From Lucifuga dentata (lineage: Eukaryota; Chordata; Actinopteri; Ophidiiformes; Bythitidae), in contig VXCM01000714.1 in assembly GCA_014773175.1 (NCBI GenBank), forward strand, positions 132,353 through 196,352: a DNA stretch of 64,000 bases, in the 5' to 3' direction. The notes below the pieces were generated by a model. The model saw only the letters and a list, made by a program, of their open reading frames with translations, searched no databases and was not told the origin of the DNA. The position numbers were made by a program, and so were the translations under genes. The stretch's first letter is position 1. The number at the start of each line of letters is the position of its first letter. Shown here one piece after another: positions 23,455 through 35,021 of the stretch.

Positions 23455-23595
23455 GAGCCATGTTTTACTTTACTGCTTCATCTGGTGTTAAAACCACATT
23501 AACATGTTAAATCTGCAAAGGAAACAGAAATTCTGCTTTGGAACTGCACACTGTACTAAAGACTGATTACATAAACCTACACGTTACTCTCTGTA

Positions 23596-23619
23596 GTGTG
23601 TGTGTGTGTGTGTGTGTGT
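23596..23619 (+). repeat. (TG)12 microsatellite
   Basis: TG run inside repeat C, equivalent in position to 5371-5400. Confidence 0.85.
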
Positions 23620-23837
23620 ATGAGAGAGGCTGATGCAGAGCGCAGCAGATGATGCTTGATGAAGAGGCTCAGTGCCACCAGAATGTGTGCGAGATCAGAT
23701 CAAAACTAACCCTTTAAATAAACTGGCTGATCAGCTGATTGAGTTTATCTATCAAATGTATTGATCCCAAACACACCTGAGGCAAATATAGTTTAAAGAG
23801 TTGCCCAGATTTCATACCACTGAAATTTACCACCAGA

Positions 23838-24120
23838 CAAAAAAAAAAAACTTAGAATGATGTTTGCTTCGATGTGATGCATCATCTCAAGCATGTTTGA
23901 AGTCTCTGCAAGGTGATTTTAATAGTGCAATAGAATGACCTGAAACCAAAGGGAGTCTGGAAGGTAGGAAAAAATCTAAATCTAAAAAATAAAAAAAAAA
24001 TCTAAAATATACCACTCCAGTAATACGTTTTGGAAAATGGTTGGCAGTAATATAACATTACAACATGTGGGTGACAGTTATTGTGGCTCAAATGTGCAAA
24101 ATCACCAGTATGCTCCTTTG
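23838..24120 (+). mobile_element. TTAA-family B 3' half, inside repeat C
   Basis: It starts after an A-tract in the B block GACGTTTGCTTCG.TGTGATG and ends CCAGTATGCTCCTTTG (TTAA lost). The 5' half is absent. Confidence 0.75.
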
Positions 24121-25589
24121 AAACCTACTGGCTGCTATTCTTAATTTTTGCATGGCGGTGTGTTTTATGAATCACTTCCCTAACATGTAAATAGGAAATA
24201 TGGTAGTAGCGTCTATTTCAATGTAAAAGATGGCACTAACAGGTGTTTATGGATGAAGGAACACTGTTGTGTGACAATATTTCCCTTTATTGACATGCTA
24301 AGTCTTGCACTAACCTTTATTAATCCCCCTACATCTTTTGTGTGTTTGTCGGAAAGGGAAGAAGAACCTATTTTATGAAACGTAAAAGACAAGATATGCA
24401 GTATGTTATTTCATTTGAACTTATTGAAGGCGTTCTTCTCAATTCTCACCTGGTTACAACCGCTACATAACTACCGGCTCTATCGGGTGGTGGATAGATC
24501 CTGCGGACTATACGCATTCAATTATGCTGATTGGATGTGTCCTTTTGTCCTGAGCTCTGTTTCCTATGTGCTGACAGCACTTTGAAGCAGGTGTGACGAA
24601 GCACGGAGCAGAGGAGACGCGAGGCAGTCGCTACGTGACATTCGACGGCATGTTGAAAATAAGACGAAATAAAGTAAATGCTTTTTGAAAACCTTGGCCT
24701 GTCCTGGCTCTGAAGTGCAACTTTGATAATATCCTCCAGCCCGGAATCCTTTTGCTCCCCTCCGCGAGGCATGATCTCAGCAACAGCCAAGGATTCTTTA
24801 GGCCCCGAAATTACATACATCCAGAGTTCAGTCTGCGGTAGTGAAGCAGTCGATATGTGATTGGAGTGACAGTTGATTGCACCTGGATCGTTCCGCGGTG
24901 CTTGCTGAAGTCATTTTTCCGTGCCGCAGAGCCCTATCTAATATCTTGCATAAGTCGCTCTCTTCTTTTTTCTCTCTCTCAAATGATGGAGTTATTCAGA
25001 GAGCGTGACTTTGAAATATCATTGAAGATAATATCAGAGGGTTCAGACCCCTTGACCTGTTTTAATGTGGAGAAACAGTTAGGTCGTTGGAACTGGAAAT
25101 GGGATGCTTTGTGGGCTTGAATGGAGTGTGGACTCCTGCTGTTTTGGTTCCTGGGCCAAACCTTACATATTACCTCCTTTCCTGCTGTTCCAGAGTTCAG
25201 CGGAGCTATATCCCCGCGTAGAATGCTGCTGAACTCATTGTAAGTTATGTTTGAAGATCATAGCATCTGCTCAGCAAATACATCATGTTGTACTATATAA
25301 TTTTATGTCTGGTAAGTGATGCCGCACCAGTCAAACGGTCACTTCATCCAGGCAAGTTATGCTGCTATTGCTATTTAGTGCATCTGCCTGCCGCATTAGT
25401 AAAGAAAAAAAGAAAATAAGTAAAGAAAGAGAGTAGCAAAATAGGCTGTGGATGATGGGGACATGCTTTGCACGAGGTCAAAGAGCAATTAGTAACCTGC
25501 AGAGGTCACAACCTGCTTTGGAACTTCATCATATCTGTTTTAAAGTTAGTGTTGTGTTCATAGGTTCTGTGTTCCTCTTTTCTCCCTAT

Positions 25590-26265
25590 AGGAAGGATTT
25601 ATGAAACTTAGTGCCAGACTGAATGTGTTGATCAGGCAAATATCGTCACACAACCAAGTTTCTTCATTCATAAACACCGGTTAGCTGCATCTTTTGGTGT
25701 CTTGAAAACTGTGTTACTACAGTATTTCCTTATTTATATGTCAGGGAAGCGATTCATGAAACACACCAATACTCCAAAATTAAGACCTGTTTCGTTTTTA
25801 AAAAATGAAAAAATTAAGACCTGTTTCATTTTTCGTTGTTTTTTGTTTTGGTATGTGTTGACATTATGTGGGATGTGGAATTTGTTCTTCAAACTGGGAA
25901 GTGTATGTGGATGATGTTGAAAAAAATAAAAATTTGATCACAAAAAAAAAAAAAAANAAAAAAAAAAAAAAGACCTGTTTCAGTCTGGTGGTAAATTTAG
26001 CGATATGAAATTTGGGGGACGATTTAAACTGCTGTGTTCACCTCACATGTGTTATTGTCAATAAATTTGATATTTTAGCGCACCAGGTTGATCAGTCAGC
26101 ATATTTAAGTGGTGAGTTTTGATGTGATCTCGGCATATTCTTGTGGTGCTGAGCCTCTTCCTCAAACCTCATCTGCTGTGCTCTGTCTCCCTCACACACA
26201 CACACAGACACCACACCCTAGTCCCTCGTAGTGTGTGCATCTATTGCTTATCTTAGCGTCAATCT
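25590..26265 (-). repeat. Dispersed repeat C, copy 3 (reverse, partial)
   Basis: In reverse order it shows CATTCATAAACACC, GCATCTTTTGGTGT, CTGGTGGTAAATTT, GATCAGTCAGC and GTTTTGATGTGATCT, matching copies 1 and 2. It is interrupted at about 25740-25974 by a different sequence that ends in an A-tract. Confidence 0.55.
25850..25974 (+). mobile_element. Possible poly(A)-tailed retroposon 3' end
   Basis: A G/T-rich stretch with AATAAA-like AAAATAAAAA ends in an A-tract (N at 25957) within repeat C. It resembles an L1-type or processed-transcript 3' end; the source is not recognised. Confidence 0.3.
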
Positions 26266-26266
26266 T

Positions 26267-26855
26267 TTAAAGGACCATACCGTCCATTTTGCATGTTTGA
26301 GCCTACTATATTCAATTTTCATACATGTTACGTTACTGACAATCATTTCCTAAAGGATAAAACTGTATTTCAGCTTTCCTGATATTTTGCAAAATCCCTT
26401 AATCAAATCAAAATCAAATAATTCAAGCGATACACCCACCTTAAAAATCCAGGTTTCGCCTGCTAATAGTTACGCAGCCTTATGAAGTCAGTCGTTTAAA
26501 TTTTTAGATAAACGCAGGTCTTCTTTTGGGACTATATTCCCTGGTGGAGACATACATTCACTCCACACTTTTTATTGCGCTTAAAAGCTAAAATTACATA
26601 ACTTCTAAAAAAAAGCCCTGAATACACGTCTTGTTGGTGATGATGTATTACGAAGAATGTTTCAAGTAACAACAAGTTGATTTTAATAGCGAACTAGAAT
26701 GAACTGAAACCAATGGTGGTCTGGAAGGTAGGAAAAACATTTTTAATTTACTGTTCCAGTAGTATGTTTTGGGAAATGATTATCAGTAATTTAACATGTA
26801 TGAAAATTGAAACTATTAGGATCAAATATGCAAAATGGCCGGTATGGTCCTTTAA
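26267..26855 (+). mobile_element. TTAA-family A copy, full length
   Basis: 589 bp, from TTAAAGGACCATACCGTCC to CCGGTATGGTCCTTTAA, directly after the edge of repeat C copy 3. The core and CCAAT block are intact. Confidence 0.9.
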
Positions 26856-26934
26856 ATATGAAGCAGATTGTTAACATGCTGACCTTTATAGCTTTTACCT
26901 GTGACACCCCAACAATTCTTTATGAACAAGCTTC

Positions 26935-27065
26935 AGTTTTCATGATGCTAATTTAGTATGATGCTGGTAGCTACTGTGATGTTAAAAAAAAAAAAGAAGN
27001 AGTTTTCATGATGCTAATTTAGTATGATGCTGGTAGCTACTGTGATGTTAAAAAAAAAAAAGAAG
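26935..27065. repeat. 65-bp exact duplication around an N (assembly join)
   Basis: 26935-26999 equals 27001-27065 base for base with a single N between. Confidence 0.9.
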
Positions 27066-27522
27066 AATTCCGCCCTTTATGTTTTACATAAAAGGGAAGA
27101 GAAAAACACTGTTTATGTCCTAACCGCTGTGGAGGTGTAGGCGTGAGAGGGGAAGTGCTGTTTGGCAGTTCCAGCGGTCACTTCCTCTGTTCGGGAAGCG
27201 TCGGAGGCCCTGGACTCTCCAGTTTCTCTGAAGAGTGTTTCAGCCGTCCTGCATAACATCCAGCCGGTCTTCAGGACCTCTGGGCTGGACCGGTCCAGGA
27301 CTCACCACAACAGACCTTCGTGGTCCAGTGGAAGACGCTGCCTGTCGGGCCAAAATAAACTCAAATGAATCCAGACCAGCCCTGCGAGAAACAAGTAGAT
27401 CCACCCTTTAAGCGGTGGAGAGTTTGGCATGATCTTGTTTCCTTTTTTCTCTTTTTCCTCTTTCTTTGTCTCTCACTGTCTGATGTTTCAACTCGACACA
27501 CAGATTTACACACGACTATCTG

Positions 27523-27525
<3 letters not shown>

Positions 27526-27583
<58 letters not shown>

Positions 27584-27673
27584 CATTTAATAGTGTCCAC
27601 ATAGTGATTTGACCAACATGGATTTGTTTTGGCTCACTTCCTCTTTCTCTCTCTCTCTCTCTCTCTCTCTTTC
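27526..27673 (+). repeat. Two (TC)n microsatellites
   Basis: Near-pure TC at 27526-27581 and 27640-27673, followed by a T24 tract at 27765-27788. Confidence 0.9.
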
Positions 27674-28323
27674 TGTATCCGTTTATTCCCTCCCTGCTTG
27701 TCCACCCATACATTCTTATATTTAATTTCAGCTTTGCAGGGCCCTTGTTTAGCTCTTGGCTCTGTTTTTTTTTTTTTTTTTTTTTTTTCTGGGTCTCTGG
27801 GTTCAGCCTGACAGTGACCTCAGAAATGGAGTACGGTTCATTCACAAAAAGTGTTTTTTGGGGTTTTTTTTTAAGTTTTTAATTCTGATCAGCTAATGAT
27901 GATGGTGTGTGCCATAATTTACTGTTTGCTCCCCACTGTCCACCAGTATCGACAGGAAGGGACTTGAGGAATTGTCAGAAGGAATAAAGAATGAAATAAC
28001 TGAATAAAGCGTTGACAGGAGGGAGAATGCTCCCTCCTTCCTTTCCTCGTTCCCTTCTTCCCTCTGCTACCATTATCTTAGCACAGTCTACAGTAATGAT
28101 ATTACCATATCCCTCCCCTCCCTCGGTGCCTTTCCTACACACCTCCATGTCATCCCATGTCTCTTTAAATCTGTTTTAATATATATTATGTGAGATGTTC
28201 TGTTGGGAGTTCCATGTTGTAAATCATTGAGGGGACCAGCTGCCCTCAGGCCTGTTAGCCAGGGAGGAAGATTTCTACATTTCTGGTGATGAGGATGACA
28301 GAGCCAGGCATCACATGACTACA

Positions 28324-28498
28324 TACACAACAGGCCAGAAGTTTGAGGTCGCCCCCATATTTAAAAAAAAAAAAAAAAAAANTTTTTTTTTTTTTTTTTT
28401 TTTTTTTACAATTTATTGCACAGGAAATTACAAAAATACATAAAATAGATGTAACTAATTAGTTTTCATTAGGCCTCAGATTTCTGGTCTGTAATGTA
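28324..28498. mobile_element. Tc1-like MITE, internally deleted relative of 1737-2516
   Basis: Left end TACACAACAGGCCAGAAGTT; right end TTTCTGGTCTGTAATGTA. It shares TTGCACAGGAAATTACAAAA and TGTAACTAATTAGTTTTC with the 1737 element but lacks the transposase remnant. An A/T-tract N join at 28382 makes its length uncertain. Confidence 0.65.
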
Positions 28499-28850
28499 CA
28501 GGGGGCTTAGCTAGTGTTCAGGAGAAACATCACACGTTTCTGTTAAATAAAACACTAAGACTTCCTGTACTGAGGCCTGCTTTAGAAAGTTTTAGTCAGT
28601 AACTGCCCTTCTTTTTGTTGCCGATATTATAGAGGGAGTAGTTTCTTCTTCATTTTCTCTTTTTTTAATCCTTCAATCTCCTCTAATTCTAAATTGAAGA
28701 TGCATTACTGCCCTCTACGTTGTGAATTACAGGCACAGATGACGTGGTTTTTTTTTTCAATAAAACTTTATTGGAATTGTCAATGGACAAAGCCAAGAGT
28801 AGGTTGTGTTTAAACATATAATGTAAGTAGGTCGGGCATTAACGGTGTTA

Positions 28851-29461
28851 TGCTGCGTTCCAGACGACTCGGAACTCGAAATTTTCCTACCACCAACTTG
28901 AAAAAAATGCATTGGAAGGGCATTTCAAAGTCGGAGCTCCGACTTGGAAACTCAGATCAAATCCATCTACCCCAACTTCACAAATATGACGTCGTCACTC
29001 AACATGGCAGCACTTGTGGAAGCGAGGCGAAATAATTAGCCCACAGCCAAATAAAGTATTTTTTCATGCATGACATTGGAATAAAAAGGTCAAAATATGA
29101 CAGCAAGTTAACTATCTTTCATGTATAATAACTGTTTTCCATTAATACATAAGTGTGAATAATTTCAGACAATTAACTTTTCTGCACAAATGTTTAATAC
29201 CGTGGTTAGTAACACACATATTCAGCCAGCAAAAAATAAACACACCTGTTAACTGTAATACAGTCCAACCAAACAGTCCTGTAATAAACACTAACTTTAC
29301 TTTAGTTAGTACTTATTACTAACTTTATTTATTTTATATTATTTATTGGCATTCATCCATATGTTTTGTTTATATTTTGCTGGAATGCTTGGAGGTCAGA
29401 AGTCAGAGTTGGAATTTTCAACTGGGAAATTCCAAAATCCCAATTTGACTGGAATGCAGCA
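28851..29461. mobile_element. MITE with TGCTGCGTTCCAG ends
   Basis: The left end TGCTGCGTTCCAGACGACTC and right end TTTGACTGGAATGCAGCA are inverted, with further imperfect pairing (GGAACTCGAAATTTTCC against GGAATTTTCAACTGGGAAA). About 610 bp, no coding capacity. Elements with this terminus are common in fish; I do not assign a superfamily. Confidence 0.6.
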
Positions 29462-29875
29462 TAAGCACAGAGATCAGGGGCTTTAGTTGTGAAGGATGGT
29501 TGATTCAATCGTGCGGTGGAAGATAAGGCAGCGTGATCGCCGAAAGTTGTACAGTCTCTGTGTGGGTACGCAATACACAGCAGGACACACGAATCCAAAC
29601 TAGCCTGAAAGTTCAGTCAGTCGTTCATTTATGCAGCCAGAATGAACTGTTGAGTTAAGTCAATCATTTTCAGCTATGATTTATCCCAGCTTCTCTCTCT
29701 CTTTCTCCCTCCCTCCCTCTCTCCTTTCATGAAAGACTCAAAGAAGTAGCCAAAGTCGCCCAAGTTTGTTTTGACGTTTCTTTACACGATCGCTATTAGT
29801 TCCGAGGCTTTCGAGCGCTGTGCGGTTGCATTTGAAGGGTTGAATTTTTGGGAGGGCTTTTTTTTCTGCTGCGTT

Positions 29876-30094
29876 AGTAAATGGAGCAGAAGGTTTTTGA
29901 TGCGTATAACCTGCTGGACTGGACTCTATATGGGCCTGACATTGAGTGGGCTTGGCCGGTTTGGCCGTGATCTCCCGGGATCACGGCCAAATTGAAGGCC
30001 AGAATAGAGCAGCAAACATGAATCTGCTGCTACTCTCCATCAGTAGCACTCCAGGGCTTGTTGTGTTTGGAAGGAACCTCGGCCTTTGCTGCTT

Positions 30095-30145
<51 letters not shown>

Positions 30146-30360
30146 CTGAATCTTGAATCCATCAGCTCCCCAGTCTGGTTCTTGTTAAATCGAATTTGAA
30201 ATATTTGCAGCTTTTTTTTTGAAGGTGGGCTTGTAAACCATTCGAGCCCTCGCTAGATTTGTATCATTCTGAGGAGATTCAGATTTGGCCGGTCATTGTC
30301 GCAGTCGCCAAAAAGCCGGGCTTATGCTGCGGCGATCACTTCTATCTGGGCCACGCATTG
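29876..30360. repeat. Rearranged duplicate block 1
   Basis: 29876-29945 (AAATGGAGCAGAAGG...CCTGACATTGA) matches 31947-32018 directly. 30297-30355 (AGTCGCCAAAAAGCCGGGC...) matches 32045-32103 in reverse. In block 2 the two parts are adjacent; here they lie about 350 bases apart with a (TC)n at 30100-30142 between them. Confidence 0.6.
29961..29990. repeat. Perfect 12-bp inverted repeat
   Basis: TTGGCCGTGATC, six bases (TCCCGG), then GATCACGGCCAA: a GC-rich stem in an otherwise AT-leaning intron. Confidence 0.85.
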
Positions 30361-30540
30361 TTTATTGTCTTCCTGGAGTCCATCAATACACATAATTACA
30401 TACATACATAAGAAAACAAACAGTCAAACAGACATAAAATATACAAATTAAACAGGTATTATGTAACTTTTAAAAGCTGTTAAACAGTTGAGTTCATTTG
30501 CTTCTCGTTAGACAATAAATACATAAAATCTCAATTAAAT
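30360..30540 (+). repeat. Dispersed repeat D, uninterrupted copy
   Basis: Aligns with the pieces of 1690-3200. It contains TTAA at 30480-30483 where the other copy holds an A element, and CATACATACATAAG where the other holds the Tc1-like element. Confidence 0.6.
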
Positions 30541-30827
30541 CAATAACAAAACACCTCAAAGATGGTTTCAATTAGGTCTGGATGTATGTCTGGATAAAGG
30601 CAAAAATCCACTGTCCTCGTGAACTCGTGAACGTTGCTGGTGCACAGCCAGGCCTGTTCACTTCACTTTGCTCAAATTGAATTATTTTTCAGTGCACAGG
30701 GTCATTTCAGAGCATTTCGCTTCCATTTTTAGTTTTGGTTTTCAGATGAAAAAATGCAGATATATTCAGCACAACAATCACAATCTAAAGCTGGGAAAAA
30801 AGTGGCAAAATATGCAGATGTATTTTT

Positions 30828-31025
30828 TTAAAGGATCATACTGGTGGTTTTGCATGTTTGGACCCAATAAATACAACATACTACTGGAGTGGTAACTAGA
30901 ATTGTTTTTCATACCTTCCAGGCTGCCGTTGGTGTCAGTTTTTTCCAGTATGCTAATAAAATCAACTTGTTGAGACTTGAAATGTGCTGCGATAATCAAT
31001 CCATCACAGCGATTTCTGTTGAGGA
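30828..31025 (-). mobile_element. TTAA-family B fragment, reverse
   Basis: The left end TTAAAGGATCATACTGGTGG runs through TTGTTTTTCATACCTTCC and AAAATCAACTTGTTGAGAC to CATCACAGCG; the other half is absent. Confidence 0.75.
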
Positions 31026-31565
31026 AATGGTATGGGATGGTCGGTCTTTCCATCAGTCAAAAATAATTTAAAGCAGTCACACACTTTGTAGTGTTTTGGA
31101 GAAGGCAGATGGACGGCCGCGCCAAAATCTCACGGCAAATATCAAAACACAAATTAACCACGTTGGAAAATGTTTCAAGCCTGCTTATCACTGACACGAG
31201 GAGAGGGAAGGAGAAAGATGTGTGTTTGGCACGTGCTTAAAGCTCCGGAACTGTTAGCTTTTAACACACACCTGATTTGATTTTACGGTTTCTCGAAAAT
31301 TCAGGCGTGTATATCCTGTGATGAACTCTCCCCTGGTGCAATTTAGTCCAGATATTAGCTCGGACATGAGAAACATTTATGGAGTCGCTTTATGCTAACT
31401 GGCTTTTGTTGCAATTTATTTTTAGTCAATCATTTTATTTTTTATTTTTATTTAAATGTTTATTTAGAAAGGGACCGATGCAGAGACATATGTCATTCAC
31501 AGAATAACTAATGCTGTCCCTAGTTGGGCTTTCACAGAAGTACATAATCCACAGTACAACACTAC

Positions 31566-31700
31566 AACATTAGAATAACTACAAAACAAAATAAAATACA
31601 TACTCATGCAACTGAGCAGGACAAACAACAAANAACATTAGAATAACTACAAAACAAAATAAAATACATACTCATGCAACTGAGCAGGACAAACAACAAA
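31566..31700. repeat. 67-bp exact duplication around an N (assembly join)
   Basis: 31566-31632 equals 31634-31700 with N 31633 between. Confidence 0.9.
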
Positions 31701-31946
31701 ACAATTACACAACCCACAACGTAGTATACAATACAAATACCCATGCATTTCCATCATTAAAACCCACTTGAATACAATCACAGTCACATAATTTGTAAAA
31801 AATAACATATAAAAGTCTTAGAGCTATACCGGATTGAGGACAGCTGTTAACCCGTGATTACACTCTTGAGTATTTTTCAAATGTTGTTTCCTTAGATTTT
31901 ATTCAGACTGAATGTGTTTGTGCAGCACTTTTGTGTTTGCATGCAT

Positions 31947-32103
31947 TGGTAAATGGAGCAGGAGGTCTTTGATGCATATAACCTGCTCGACTAGACTCTG
32001 TATGTGCCTGACATTGAATGTACCCCCTGGTTGACGGGACCAAATACATGGCCCATATAGAAGTGATCGTCGCAGTATAAGCGTGGCTTTTTGGCGACTG
32101 TGT
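31947..32103. repeat. Rearranged duplicate block 2
   Basis: Partner of 29876-30360: the direct part is 31947-32018, the inverted part 32045-32103. Confidence 0.6.
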
Positions 32104-32139
32104 CTTATTATGTCTTATTTGTGACTGCATGCATTTTCA

Positions 32140-32681
32140 TACATTACTGCTCAAAAGTAGAATCACTTGTGATTTCAGTAGTTCCTGCTATTTTATTCAA
32201 TAATAGTGTTTTTTAAAGTATATGAAACAAACACCAAGATGTATTTTAAGATGTTTTATTTAGTATTTCAAGTATTTGGAGGAAAAAAAAGAAGTTTTTA
32301 AATGATAAATAACACTATTTTAGTGATTTCTCTTCAAAGTTTCCACTGTGAGATTTAATCTCTGCTTTGTAAATATGTAGCATCAGTTTCTAGAGCGTCA
32401 AGGAATAATCTAGAATTTCCTAATAATCTCTGGAACCACATACAGATTCTCTATATGAATCTGGAATCATCTACAACTCATGTCAGGATTCTGGACAATC
32501 GTAAACTATCTTAATTTTTTTACAGCTTCTTGCAAATTATTTTAAACCTGTAGGCGCAAAATACTAACAGACATAGAATCATTTTATACATACATATGAA
32601 ACAAAACTAGTTTTATATTACTGGAAGCATTGATTCATTGTGAAAATCACTAGTGATTCTAAACCTTTGGGCAGTCGTGTA
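32140..32681. mobile_element. Tc1/mariner-type MITE
   Basis: Ends TACATTACTGCTCAAAAGTA and CCTTTGGGCAGTCGTGTA are inverted, and the next bases pair too (AATCACTTGTGATTTC against GAAAATCACTAGTGATTC). TA lies at both borders. 542 bp, AT-rich, no transposase. Confidence 0.65.
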
Positions 32682-32747
32682 CATGTACATCTTTGTGTGT
32701 GTGCGTGTGTGTGACATCCATATGCATTTCCTTTTCCTCCTCTTCAG

Positions 32748-32866
32748 GTCTGTATGAGCTGCTGGCAGCTTTGCCGTCTCAGCTGCAGCCTCATGTCAGC
32801 CGCGCTGAGGACGGCACTTTCCTCCGGGACATGTTCGGAGAGAGGAGCCTCCAGTCTCTGGTCAAG
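32748..32866 (+). CDS. mpp7: mpp7-like exon 2: L27N domain (residues 13-52)
   Basis: Acceptor CCTCTTCAG, donor AAG then GTACCA; 119 bases. GT completes the Gly codon begun at 12025, giving G13 and then 39 residues starting [16 protein letters not shown] and ending [11 protein letters not shown]. This is the N-terminal half of the L27N domain, a three-helix heterodimerisation module that in MPP7 works with L27C to assemble the DLG1-LIN7-MPP7 polarity complex at junctions. Length agrees with vertebrate MPP7 as I recall it, with no gap. The FLRDMF stretch has Arg where MPP7 usually has Trp; MPP3 has Arg there. The [13 protein letters not shown] and DMFGE segments favour MPP7 over MPP3. A B-type MITE begins 144 bases after the exon. 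Confidence 0.93.
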
Positions 32867-33010
32867 GTACCAAAAATGTTCTCTTCTTCTTTTCCTTTCA
32901 GGTGTTGTGGAGTGTGTTGTGATTTATGTTTAATATGTCTGGTTTTAATCCTTGTGATGTTACTAGAGCAGTGGAAAGGATATTTAAATCAGCCTGTCTG
33001 CGATGGTGCT

Positions 33011-33573
33011 TTAAAGGACAATAGCAGTGGTTTTGCATGTTTGAGCCCAATATAGACAACCCCCATATGTGTTACGTTACTGATGATTTCCCAAAATGTG
33101 CTACTAGAGCAGTAAATGTTAGAATTGTTTTTCCTACCTTCAAGACTGCCATTGGTTTCAGTTCATTTCAGTACACTATAAAAAATGAACTTGTAGAGAC
33201 TTTAAACAAGCTTGAGATACGTAATCCCCCACAGCGAACATGACATTTTGACATGACAAGTAACTTTATTTAACCAGTTCAACATGGAGCTGCATGGAAG
33301 ACAATGTATGCCTCCTCCAGGGAATATAGTCCCAGGAGAAGACAGCTTTTGTTGAGAAATTAAAAACAACCATCCCTTTTACATTTGGACATATTTATTA
33401 TCAGATGAAACACTGAATTTTAAGGTGGATCACCTGAACATTTGATTTTGAAAGATTAGAGGGAAACTAAAATATGGTTTTATGTTTTAGAAAATCAGTT
33501 GTCAGTAATGTAACATGTATAGGGTAGTATTCATTGTGTTTAACCATGCAAAATCACTGGTATGGTCCTTTAA
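33011..33573 (-). mobile_element. TTAA-family B copy, reverse
   Basis: 563 bp, from TTAAAGGACAATAGCAG to CACTGGTATGGTCCTTTAA. CTCCAGGGAATATAGTCCC and GCCATTGGTTTCAGTTC are intact. Confidence 0.85.
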
Positions 33574-34506
33574 CGCTGCAGATTTGGTGTGTATTTCACT
33601 AGAATGCTGCTTTCACGTTCCTCTGCTGACAGAGCACAGCTTCTTTGTTTCTCCCTGAAAGCTTGAGTTGTTAAAGTTGAATGCTTGAGCAAAATACACA
33701 AATCATGAATCAGTGGAAGCCAATTCTGGGCATGATTCAAAAGGAACATTTCAGTGGTTTTAATTGATGTCAATCTTAATGTTTCAGAATATAAAAATAA
33801 GACAAAATTCATTTAAAAAGGACAAGATGGATATAATATTGTCAATGAAGTTATTCTAGCCTTAGACCAGAAGATGGGAATTTCACCACTGGTATTGGAC
33901 TTTTTCTAAATCTTTTCCATCTTGCCCATTTTCTCAGTCACATCCTTCCCGTCCATTTTTTTTTTTTATCTATGGGCATTGGGACTGGACCAAAACGATT
34001 CCCTCTCCTAATCCACATACCACATGGCTTCTCCATTTCACATTAAAAACTCACATTCACCCCCTTTTTCAACATCATTCGATTCCGTCTTCTCCCTCCC
34101 TTCCTCTCAGTCTCATTCATGCATCCTGAGTTTATTGTCATTCCGGCGGAGTCTCCCCCACCCAGATTCCCTAACTCGTTCTCTGCCAGCGTGAATGGGA
34201 ATTCTGCAGGCGGCCGACGTCTGTGGTCCGGTTGCTCCCTGTTGAACCAGATACAGTATGTGTAGCCGTTTGGGGAGGAAGATGAGCACACTTGATATCT
34301 TTATGGAAGCAGACAGATGAGGTCATGAAGTCTGTCTGCTGGAAGCTCGTCTTCTCTCTGCTTCCCATCTGCCGTCAGCAGCCATATTTCAATGTGTTTG
34401 CTTCATTATTTCACCGGGAAGATGATGCGACTGCTGTTTCTTCATTTTCTCCAATTCACTACTGTCAGTGAGAATTATTACAAGCTAAATTTGACTTGTA
34501 GTTAAA

Positions 34507-35021
34507 TTTCGGTGGTTTTGCATGTTTAAGCCCAATAAATACTACCTGCATTGCATGCATGTTATGTTACGCCAGCCACTTTTAGTTTTTAGGTTATTTT
34601 TCAAGATCCCCAAATCTTTAAAAATTAAATATTCAGGTGATACATCTGCCTTAAAATTCAATGTTTTGCCTGCATGTAGAAGGTGCATTCATTTTAATTT
34701 CTCGATTAAAGCATTTTTCTACTGGGACTATATTTCCTGGTGGAGAAATACTTTTTTTTTTTGCATGTAGCTGTGTGTTGCATGGGTTAAANAAAAAAAA
34801 AAAAAAAATCATAATGCCACATGGTTCGCTGTGATGGATTATGTATCTCAGCCACTTTTCAAGTCTCTGTAAGTTGATTTTAATGGCATACTGGAATGAG
34901 CTGAAACCAATGGCAATTAGAAGGTAGGGAAAACAATTCTAATATATACTGCTCCTGTAGTATGTATGCAGGTTGTATTTATTGGGCTCAAATGTGTAAA
35001 ATCACCAGTATGACCCTTTAA
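34507..35021 (+). mobile_element. TTAA-family B copy, left terminus lost
   Basis: Begins at TTCGGTGGTTTTGCATGTTT, just inside the TIR; ends CCAGTATGACCCTTTAA. An A-tract with N 34792 lies in the ACAAAAAATT block. Confidence 0.75.

Larger units (their letters stand above)
22739..24330 (+). repeat. Dispersed repeat C, copy 2 (interrupted)
   Basis: Runs from ATTGAAGCTCATTCCTAAAG to TGACATGCTAAGTCTTGCAC, in the same block order as 4537-6200. It is interrupted by an A copy (22850-23454) and a B fragment (23838-24120). It lacks the LINE insertion present in copy 1. Confidence 0.65.
12026..32747 (+). other. mpp7: Intron 2 (20.7 kb)
   Basis: Phase 1 intron, donor GTACTG, acceptor CCTCCTCTTCAG. It holds the densest TTAA-family array of the window. 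Stretches with no repeat or gene I can name: 15584-16943, 18019-18692, 19268-19940, 21042-21717, 22304-22738, 24331-25589, 26856-28323 (except pyrimidine microsatellites), 28499-28850, and 31026-32139 (except a duplicated block and an N-join duplication). Open frames there, such as about 21055-21400 and 22200-22640, overlap on both strands and show no domain. Confidence 0.85.

Noticed and set aside
23276..23491. Recurring open frames with peptides such as QNELKPMEVWKVGKTF and KDHTGHFACLSLIYSIF
   Set aside because: They are translations of the same stretches of the TTAA-family A and B elements. They occur in every copy on either strand, are broken differently, and match no protein domain.
27365..27600. 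Long open frames of Ser-Leu, Glu-Arg, Cys-Val or His-Thr repeats (also near 13450, 14240, 15360, 57600, 60000)
   Set aside because: They are read through (TC)n or (TG)n microsatellites, which are open in several frames; none has splice or start context.
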